A stretch of 64,000 nt of DNA, taken from assembly GCA_963730535.1 (NCBI GenBank), contig CAVSRU010000002.1, positions 1-64,000 on the forward strand. The letters are read 5' to 3'. Each line of letters opens with the position of its first letter. The stretch's first letter is position 1. Of the stretch, positions 34,670 to 41,488 are shown in pieces. The notes below the pieces were generated by a model, which was not told the origin of the DNA, did no database searches, and saw only the letters and a program-made list of their open reading frames with translations. Source of the stretch: DASSUW01 sp963730535. Lineage in GTDB: Bacteria; Actinomycetota; Thermoleophilia; Solirubrobacterales; Solirubrobacteraceae. A program made the position numbers and the translations under genes.

Positions 34670-35191
34670 ATGTCCACCGGTTTGATCATCGCCATCGTCG
34701 TGATCGCGATCATCCTGATCGCGCTGTTCGCATTCGTGCTGCCGCGGGCCCGCCGCCAGGCGCAGGTCAAGGCTCGTGAACGCGAGCTCCACGACCGCCG
34801 CAAGCACGTCGCCGGCGAGAACCGTGCCGAGGCCGAGCAGCGAAAGCGCCAGGCCGACGAGGCCGACCAGCGCGCCCGGATCGCCCAGCACGAGGCCGAG
34901 CGCGAGCGCGCCGAGGCCGAGCTGCGCGAGGAGCGCGCCAAGATGACCGAGGAAGGCCGCGCCGATCACGAGCTGATCGACGAGCACGAGCGTGACCGGT
35001 TCGCCGGCACGTCGGCCGGCACTCAGACGACGGACGACGACCGCTCCGTGGACTCGTCGACCGGCTCGGAGGCCGCGGGCGAGGATCGCCCGATGCACGA
35101 GCCCGAGACCGAGTACGAGCAGGGCCGCGAGGACGAGCGCCGCTTCGAGCGCGAGGACGAGACCGAGCGCCCGGACGTCCGGCGCGCCTAG
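34670..35191 (+). CDS. Membrane-anchored coiled-coil hypothetical protein
   Basis: 173 residues. One N-terminal helix (IIAIVVIAIILIALFAFVLP) anchors a highly charged cytoplasmic coiled coil rich in Arg, Glu and Ala (RELHDRRKHVAGENRAEAEQ through LREERAKMTEEGRADHELID). The acidic tail has DDDRSVDSSTGSEAAGE. GGAGG stands 6-10 bases before ATG 34670. Similar proteins are widespread in Actinobacteria and may scaffold membrane complexes; no function is established. It converges on the GGDEF-EAL gene with a 4-base overlap region at the stop codons. Confidence 0.75.
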   Translation: MSTGLIIAIVVIAIILIALFAFVLPRARRQAQVKARERELHDRRKHVAGENRAEAEQRKRQADEADQRARIAQHEAERERAEAELREERAKMTEEGRADHELIDEHERDRFAGTSAGTQTTDDDRSVDSSTGSEAAGEDRPMHEPETEYEQGREDERRFEREDETERPDVRRA

Positions 35192-37200
35192 CCGCGGAGC
35201 GCCGCGTCTTCGAGCAGCGTCGCTGCGTCCTCGGGGCGCAGCGGCGCGCTCAGGTAGAACCCCTGGGCGAACTCGCAGCCGAGGAGCTCGAGGTGGTCGA
35301 GCTGGGTGGCGGTCTCCACGCCCTCGGCGACGACCTCGAGCCCGAGGCTGTGGGCGAGCCCCACGAGCGCCTTGACGATCTCGAAGGCCCCGGGCTCCCG
35401 CCCCATGCCGGCCACGAGCGTCCGGTGGATCTTCACCGCGTCGCCCGGGAAGCCGTGCAGGAGGCGGAGCGAGCTCGCTCCCGTCCCGAAGTCGTCGATG
35501 TGCGAGCGCACGCCGTGGGTGGCGACCAGCTGGGTGAGGGCCCGCTGAGCGTGCTCGAGCGTGTGCTCTGAGACCTCGAGCCGGAGGGCCCGGGGGTCGA
35601 GCTGCGAGGCCTCGAGCGCATCGCTGAGCGTGCGGCCGAACTCGGGGTCGGCGAGCTGGCGGTGCGACACGTTGACGCCGACCGTGAGACCGGCACCGGC
35701 CGCAGTCCTGCGCCAGGCGGCGAGCTGCGTCGTGGCGCGCTCCAGGACCCAGCGGCCGAGCGGGACGATCAGGCCGGTCTCCTCGGCGATGGGGACGAAC
35801 TCGCTGGGCTCGCTGGCGGCGTCGGGCCAGCGGCACAGCGCCTCGAAGCCGGCGATCCGCCCCGTGGCGGTCTGCACGATCGGCTGGTAGACGACCTCGA
35901 GCCGGCGCTCCTCGATCGCCTTCCGCAGCTCGGTCTCCATGTCGAGGCGGCGCATCACCTGCTCGTGCATGTGGCCGTCGAAGACCGCCTGGCGCCCCTT
36001 GCCGTCGGCCTTCGCGCGGTACATGGCGACGTCGGCGTCGCGCAGGACGGTGTCGGGCGCCGCGTCGGCCTCGGCGAGGGCGATGCCGATCGACGCGTCC
36101 ACGAACAGCTCGCGCTCGTCGATGTGGAACGGCGCCCGCAGGGTCTGGTGGACGCGCTCGGCGACCAGCGACGCCTCGTGCGCGTCGGACACGCCGTCGA
36201 GCAGGACCGTGAACTCGTCGCCGCCGAGCCGGGCGACGGTGTCCGGGGGCCGCACGGCGGACTCGAGCCGCCGCGCCACCGCGATCAGCAGCCGGTCTCC
36301 CGCCTGGTGGCCGAGGGAGTCGTTGACGAGCTTGAAGCGGTCGAGGTCGAGGAAGAGGACGGCGGCCGCCGCCTGGGGAGTGGCGCGCTGGGCACGGCGG
36401 ATCGCCTGGTCGAGGCGGTCGAGGAAGAGCACGCGGTTGGGCAGGCCAGTGAGGGCGTCATGCATCGCGTCGTGCTGGAGGCGCTGCTCTGCCTCCTTGC
36501 GGTCGGTGACGTCGGTCTGGCTGCCGACGACGCGGGTGGCGTGTCCCTGGGCGTCACGGACCGCCATGCCGCGGGCGAGCATCCAGCGGTAGGTGCCGTC
36601 GCGGTGCTGGATCCGGTACTCCTGCTCGAAGTGCTGCGAGGCGCCGGAGCAGTGGGCCTCGAAGGCCTGCTGGACGGCTGCGCGATCGTCGGGGTGGACG
36701 CGACCCAGCCACTCTCCCGGCGCCTCCCCGAGCTCTTCCTCCTGGTAGCCGAGCATGGACTTCCAGCGGGGGGAGAAGTACAGCCGCTCGCTCCGCACGT
36801 CCCAGTCCCAGAGGCCGTCGTCGGCGCCCTGCATCGCGAGCGCGTGCCGCTGCTCGGACTCCGCCAGCTTGTGCAGCGCGTTCTGGTGGGCGATGGCGTG
36901 GTTGAGCGCGCGCTCGAGCTGGTCCAGCCGCGTGAGGAAGACGCCCTGCTCGGCCGCGGCGGCGTCGGTCCCGGGGCGCGGGTCGTCGTCGAGCAGCAGG
37001 ACGGCCTGGGGGCCGCCGGCGAGGAGCTGCGCGGCGGTGGCGAGGTCGAAGGCGAGATAGGCGTCGTGCGACGGCAGCTCGAGGGCTTGCGGTGCCGTGA
37101 GCGCGTAGCTGGTCGCGTAGCCGGCGATGGCACCGAGCGCCCGGCGGGCGCGCTCCTGCTCGCGGACGGGGCCGACGACGAGCAGCCTGGCGGGGGTCAA
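35188..37200 (-). CDS. PAS-GGDEF-EAL cyclic-di-GMP signalling protein
   Basis: About 670 residues from TTG 37200, which overlaps the receiver gene stop (TTGA). An N-terminal region resembles a partial receiver (LLVVGPVREQERARRAL, QAVLLLDDDPRPGTDA). It is followed by a coiled linker, a PAS_3 domain (residues about 112-235, DGLWDWDVRSERLYFSPRWK), GGDEF (ARLGGDEFTVLLDG, 326-330) and EAL (IAGFEALCRWPDA, HIDDFGTGASSLRLL, VVAEGVETATQLDHL). Both catalytic signatures are intact, so it may make and degrade c-di-GMP. Soluble. Coupled to the Rcp1-like receiver upstream. Confidence 0.9.
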   Translation of the reverse strand: MTPARLLVVGPVREQERARRALGAIAGYATSYALTAPQALELPSHDAYLAFDLATAAQLLAGGPQAVLLLDDDPRPGTDAAAAEQGVFLTRLDQLERALNHAIAHQNALHKLAESEQRHALAMQGADDGLWDWDVRSERLYFSPRWKSMLGYQEEELGEAPGEWLGRVHPDDRAAVQQAFEAHCSGASQHFEQEYRIQHRDGTYRWMLARGMAVRDAQGHATRVVGSQTDVTDRKEAEQRLQHDAMHDALTGLPNRVLFLDRLDQAIRRAQRATPQAAAAVLFLDLDRFKLVNDSLGHQAGDRLLIAVARRLESAVRPPDTVARLGGDEFTVLLDGVSDAHEASLVAERVHQTLRAPFHIDERELFVDASIGIALAEADAAPDTVLRDADVAMYRAKADGKGRQAVFDGHMHEQVMRRLDMETELRKAIEERRLEVVYQPIVQTATGRIAGFEALCRWPDAASEPSEFVPIAEETGLIVPLGRWVLERATTQLAAWRRTAAGAGLTVGVNVSHRQLADPEFGRTLSDALEASQLDPRALRLEVSEHTLEHAQRALTQLVATHGVRSHIDDFGTGASSLRLLHGFPGDAVKIHRTLVAGMGREPGAFEIVKALVGLAHSLGLEVVAEGVETATQLDHLELLGCEFAQGFYLSAPLRPEDAATLLEDAALRG

Positions 37201-37709
37201 GGCAGGTCCTGCTGGGGCGGCAGCGCCGCGGCCTCGAGCCAGTACGCGGTGAGCACCTTGACCAGGCGGACGAGCGCGATGAACGTGGCGGGCCTGGGGA
37301 TGACCGTGTTGGCTCCCGCCTCGTAGGCGGCCGCCGTCGCCGTGGGGTCGTTGGCCGCGCCGGCCAGCACGACGACGGGGATGTGGCGCAGGTCGGAGTC
37401 GCGCTTGATCCGGGTCAGCGCCTCGAGCCCGTCCTCTTGGGGGAGGTTGAGATCGACGAGGACGAGCGCCGGCTTCGGGTTCGCCGGGTTCGGGTCGCGC
37501 AGGTAGCGCTCCAGCTCCTCCGCGCTCTCCACCGTGCGGAGCTGGCACGGACCCGTGCCCTCGAGCAGCGCGTCGCGCATCATCGCCTGCGCATCCGCGT
37601 TCGCGTCCGCGAGCAGGACAGTGGGCGCCAGGGGCGTGGTCGGAGCCCGCCCCTGGTCAGCCGCACTACCGGAGACCATCCGTGGCCGCCCCGTCATCTC
37701 GTCCGTCAT
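37197..37709 (-). CDS. Rcp1-like single-domain response regulator, atypical receiver
   Basis: 170 residues. Receiver features: TVLLADANADAQAMMRDALL (acidic pocket), PALVLVDLNLPQEDGLEALT (phospho-acceptor Asp), HIPVVVLAGAANDPTATAAA and YEAGANTVIPRPATFIALVR. The conserved Thr after beta-4 is Ala (VLAGAA) and the conserved Lys after beta-5 is replaced by Arg (IPRPATF), so normal phospho-switching is doubtful. It is translationally coupled (4-base overlap) to the PAS-GGDEF-EAL protein. No histidine kinase lies beside it. The first 28 residues are an extension before the receiver; a shorter start at an internal Met is possible. Confidence 0.85.
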   Translation of the reverse strand: MTDEMTGRPRMVSGSAADQGRAPTTPLAPTVLLADANADAQAMMRDALLEGTGPCQLRTVESAEELERYLRDPNPANPKPALVLVDLNLPQEDGLEALTRIKRDSDLRHIPVVVLAGAANDPTATAAAYEAGANTVIPRPATFIALVRLVKVLTAYWLEAAALPPQQDLP

Positions 37710-37824
37710 CGCTCCTGTACGTCAGGGGCGGCGTCTCTGCCGCACCGATGCGTCTGAGCCTACGCGGCGCTTGAGGTCTGCGGGGCCGCTGATCGGCGGA
37801 TGTTCGACAGAACTGACCGGTCGG

Positions 37825-37989
37825 CTAGGTTCGCACGAAGCCGGCGAAGTGCTCCGGTTTTACCTGCTTCGCCACCTGCTGGCCGACCTCTCGGAGCTCG
37901 CGCACGTGTCTGGTGGAGTCGAGTGCCTGCACGTGGCGCGGCTCGATGTGGCCGAGGCCGTGCTCGCCCAACCACTCGGCGGGCGAGGC
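37825..37989 (-). pseudogene. Truncated C-terminus of an unrelated gene (patatin-like phospholipase tail suspected)
   Basis: On the minus strand a coding-looking frame runs from about 37989 to TAG at 37825: SPAEWLGEHGLGHIEPRHVQ, ALDSTRHVRELREVGQQVAK, QVKPEHFAGFVRT. It has no start, no upstream continuation and ends exactly where the Crp-like sequence of the opposite strand begins. From memory it resembles the C-terminus of patatin-like phospholipases (..ALDSV.HI..L..VG..VA..V...HFAGF). I cannot confirm this. The junction marks a rearrangement breakpoint. Confidence 0.45.
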
Positions 37990-38431
37990 GTTCGGCGAGC
38001 TCGCGCTCGTGAGCCCGGAGGAGCCGCGCTCGGCGACCGTGGCGGCGCTCGAGCCGGGTGCGACGCATGCCGTCCACCGCCGCGACTTCGAGCGCCTGCG
38101 CCGCGAGCATCCGGAGATCGACCGCGTGCTCGTCGCACTGCTCGCGAACCAGGTGCGCCGGATGTCGGCGCTCGTGGTCGACGCGTACTACACGAGCGCC
38201 GAGCGGCGGGTGCTCCGCCGCCTCGCCGACCTCGTCGGCACCTATGGACCCGCCGCCGCGGGCCCGGTCGTGGTGCCCGTCACCCAGGAGCAGCTCGCGG
38301 AGCTCGCGGGGACCTCGCGGGCGACCGTCAACCACGTGCTCCGCGAGGAGCAGGGGCGGGGGACCGTTGACCTCGGCCGCGGCCGGACGACGGTGCGCGA
38401 TCCAGCCGAGCTCGCGCGGCGGGCACGGTAG
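37982..38431 (+). pseudogene. 5'-truncated Crp/Fnr-family transcriptional regulator
   Basis: The sequence enters the cyclic-nucleotide-binding fold at its phosphate-binding cassette (GEAFGELALVSPEEPRSATV) and continues AALEPGATHAVHRRDFERLR, the long dimer helix DRVLVALLANQVRRMSALVV and the helix-turn-helix VPVTQEQLAELAGTSRATVN. It ends RDPAELARRAR at TAG 38431. The first half of the cNMP domain (about 60 residues) is missing; upstream bases belong to the inverted fragment on the other strand. No credible start and no promoter are evident, so it is probably not functional. An alternative is a false join in assembly. Confidence 0.7.
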
Positions 38432-38511
38432 GCGCTCGCCTTGCTTCGCTGCTCCCAGGCCCATAGCATCGCAGCCAATGGCCTACGGAGGGGTCCTCCG
38501 GGGATTGCGTC

Positions 38512-41478
38512 GTGGATGAGACTGGCAGCTTGACGATTCTGGAGCCCGGTTCGGTCTTTGCGGGCTATCGCGTCGAGGGCGTGGTCGATCGCGGCGGGAT
38601 GGGTGTCGTCTATCGAGCGACCGACGAGGACCTCAACCGGACCGTCGCGCTCAAGATCATCGCGCCCGAGCACACGAAGAACCCGGATGCCGTGCGGCGG
38701 TTCAAGTCGGAGGCTCGGCTCGCGGCATCGCTCGAGCACCCGAACATCGTTCCGATCCACCGCGGCGGCGAGTATCGCGACGTCCTGTACCTCGCGATGC
38801 GCTTCGTCCCCGGGACCAACCTGCGCCAGGTCATCGACCGCGGCCAGCTGCCCCTCGACCGCGTGCTGCGCATCGTCACGGCGGTGGCCTCCGCGCTCGA
38901 CGCCGCGCACGAGCGCGGCCTGGTGCATCGCGACGTCAAGCCCGCCAACATCCTCGTCAGCGGCGAAGGCGACCACGAGCACGTCTATCTCACCGACTTC
39001 GGGCTGACGAAGCGGCTGGGGTCCGCCGGAAGCCTCACCCGGACCGGCGCCTGGGTCGGCACCCCCGACTACGTCGCCCCCGAGCAGATCCAGGCCGGCG
39101 CGGTCGACGGCCGTGCCGACATCTACTCGCTCGGATGCGTGCTCTACGAGATGCTGGCCGGAGAGGTCGCGTATCCCAAGGACAACGACATGGCGAAGCT
39201 CTGGTCGCATGTCCAGGATCCGTGTCCGCTGCCGAGCTCGAGGCGTCCCGACCTGGTCAAGGCCTTCGACGACGTCGTCGCGCGCGCGACCGCCAAGGAT
39301 CCCGACGACCGGTTCCCGCGCGCATCCGACCTGGCCGCCGCGGTCAGCGCCGCCGTGTCAGAGCAACGCGCCGGCGCGGCCGCCCTGCAGGCCACGCGGG
39401 CCACCGACGCCGACTCGGCCGAGGAGCACGAGGTCTTCATCGTCGAGCCCACGCGCGCGGCCGCGGCGCCGCCACCGAGCGCCCCGGCGCCGCCACCAAG
39501 CACCCCGGCGCCACCGCCCCCGACACCGCCGCCGGACTCGCCCCCCGGCGCGGCGGCGCCCAGCGGCGCCCCTCGACGGCAGGTCCCGCCGCGCCTCCTG
39601 GTCGCATTGGGGGCGCTCGTCGGCGTGATCGTCATCGCCGTCGCTGTCGTGCTGGCACTCGGCGGAGGCGGCGGCGATGAGGAATCGCCGAAGCCGGCGG
39701 CGGTGATCGCAGCCACCGAGCTCCCGGCGGACCTTCACTGGCAGCCGATCGCCGAACTGCCGTTCCGGCGCCAGTACGCGGCATCGACGGTCATCGGCGG
39801 CAAGATCTACGTGTTCGGCGGCATCGTCACCACGGCGTCCACTACCACGACCAAGATCTATGACCCGGCGACGAACCGCTGGACGACCGGACCCGGCCTG
39901 CCGCTGCCGCTGCACCACTTCACGGCCGTGAGCTACGAGGGAGAGGCCGTCGTGATCGGCGGCTTCGTGCCCGGGGACGAGCTGACGTCGAATCAGTCCG
40001 GTGGCGTCTACGCGCTGCGCGAGGGAACGTGGCAGAAGCTGCCGTCGCTCAATCATCCGCGCGCCGCCGCGGCCGCGGCCGTCGTGGGCGACAAGATCGT
40101 CGTGGCCGGCGGCCAGGCCGGCGGCGAGCTCGTGCCGCAGACGGAGGTCTTCGACGGCGAGCGCTGGACCGACGCGGCGGAGATCCCCACTCCGCGCGAG
40201 CATCTCGGCGCGGCGTCCGACGGCCGCTACCTGTACACGGTCGGCGGGCGGGAGCTGTCGGCCGCCGAGAACTCCACCGCGTTCGAGCGCTACGACCCGG
40301 AGAGCAACCGGTGGACCGAGCTCGACGCCATGCCGGAGACCGCCGGCGCCGTCACGGCGGCCTTCGCGGGCGGGCGCATCGTGACGGTGGGGGGCGAGGG
40401 CGCGACCGAGGCGTCCGACGAAGTCCAGGGCTATGACATCAAGGGCCGCAAGTGGTCGCAGCTGCCGCCGCTGTCGGGCCCGCGCCACGGCGTGGCGCTC
40501 GCCGTGGTCAAGGATGTGCTGTACGCGTTCGGCGGGGCGACGGAGGCCGGGCACGTGGGTGCGACCAAGCAGTCCGAGCTCCTCGATCTCTCCGGCCGCG
40601 ACGGGGCGCCGGTGGCGGCGAACGTCGAGTGGCGCGAGGCCAAGGACGCTCCGACGAAGCTCCAGTACGCCGCGTCGGCCGATGTCGGCGGACGGATCTG
40701 GCTGTTCGGCGGCATCGGCGCCGACGACACGGGCATCGCCGAGACCGTCGCCTACGACCGGGCGATCAACACCTGGGTGCCCGGACCGCCGCTGCCGCAA
40801 CCGGTGCATCACGCCGCCGCGGTGACGTACCACGGCGAGGCGGTGGTGATCGGCGGGTTCCTCGAGTCCGGGGAGTCCGATCGCGTCTATGCGCTGCGCG
40901 GCGACAAGTGGGAGCCGCTGCCCCCGCTCAATCGCGCCCGCGCCGCGGCCGCCGCCGCGGTCGTCGGTGACACGATCGTCGTGGTGGGCGGTGTGGCCGG
41001 CGGCAAGCTGGTACCCCAGACGGAGGTCTACGACGGCAAGGGCTGGACCCAGTCAGCCGAGATCCCCACGCCGCGCCAGCACCTCGGGGCTGCCTCGGAC
41101 GGTCGCTACGTGTACGCCGTCGGCGGGCGCAAGCTGTCAGCCACCGAGAACACCCCCGCACTCGAGCGCTACGACCCCGAGAAAGACAGCTGGACGCCAC
41201 TGGACCCGATGCCGAAGAACGCAGGAGCCGTGGGCGCCGCCTTCCTGGCCGGTCGCGTCATCGCGGTCGGCGGCGAGGGGACCAGCACGGTCTCGGATGC
41301 GGCGCAGGCCTACGACGTGCAGCGGCAGGCCTGGTCGCAGCTGCCACCTCTGCCGGAACCGCGCCACGGGTCGTCTGTGGTCGCGCTCCGCGGCTCGCTC
41401 TACTCGATCGGCGGCGCGGCGGCCGCCGGTCACGTCGACTCGACGCAGAAGGTGTACGTCCTCGATCTCGAGGAGTAG
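38512..41478 (+). CDS. Membrane Ser/Thr protein kinase with duplicated Kelch propeller ectodomain
   Basis: 988 residues from GTG 38512. Kinase domain (about 18-280): VVDRGGMGVVYRA glycine loop, Lys48 in VALKII, HRDVKPAN with Asp141, DFG at 162-164, GTPDYVAPEQ. A Pro/Ala-rich juxtamembrane linker (about 315-360) and one transmembrane helix (LLVALGALVGVIVIAVAVVL, 362-381) follow. The extracytoplasmic part holds two homologous roughly 300-residue blocks (about 405-700 and 706-988) of Kelch repeats (GGKIYVFGG, AAAAAVVGDKIVVAGGQAGG, REHLGAASDGRYLYTVGGR). This is a PknB-type receptor with a Kelch sensor in place of PASTA or NHL. It converges on the cyclase-AAA-FHA gene, with 10 bases between stops. 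Confidence 0.9.
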   Translation: MDETGSLTILEPGSVFAGYRVEGVVDRGGMGVVYRATDEDLNRTVALKIIAPEHTKNPDAVRRFKSEARLAASLEHPNIVPIHRGGEYRDVLYLAMRFVPGTNLRQVIDRGQLPLDRVLRIVTAVASALDAAHERGLVHRDVKPANILVSGEGDHEHVYLTDFGLTKRLGSAGSLTRTGAWVGTPDYVAPEQIQAGAVDGRADIYSLGCVLYEMLAGEVAYPKDNDMAKLWSHVQDPCPLPSSRRPDLVKAFDDVVARATAKDPDDRFPRASDLAAAVSAAVSEQRAGAAALQATRATDADSAEEHEVFIVEPTRAAAAPPPSAPAPPPSTPAPPPPTPPPDSPPGAAAPSGAPRRQVPPRLLVALGALVGVIVIAVAVVLALGGGGGDEESPKPAAVIAATELPADLHWQPIAELPFRRQYAASTVIGGKIYVFGGIVTTASTTTTKIYDPATNRWTTGPGLPLPLHHFTAVSYEGEAVVIGGFVPGDELTSNQSGGVYALREGTWQKLPSLNHPRAAAAAAVVGDKIVVAGGQAGGELVPQTEVFDGERWTDAAEIPTPREHLGAASDGRYLYTVGGRELSAAENSTAFERYDPESNRWTELDAMPETAGAVTAAFAGGRIVTVGGEGATEASDEVQGYDIKGRKWSQLPPLSGPRHGVALAVVKDVLYAFGGATEAGHVGATKQSELLDLSGRDGAPVAANVEWREAKDAPTKLQYAASADVGGRIWLFGGIGADDTGIAETVAYDRAINTWVPGPPLPQPVHHAAAVTYHGEAVVIGGFLESGESDRVYALRGDKWEPLPPLNRARAAAAAAVVGDTIVVVGGVAGGKLVPQTEVYDGKGWTQSAEIPTPRQHLGAASDGRYVYAVGGRKLSATENTPALERYDPEKDSWTPLDPMPKNAGAVGAAFLAGRVIAVGGEGTSTVSDAAQAYDVQRQAWSQLPPLPEPRHGSSVVALRGSLYSIGGAAAAGHVDSTQKVYVLDLEE

Positions 41479-41488
41479 TGCGCTGCCG

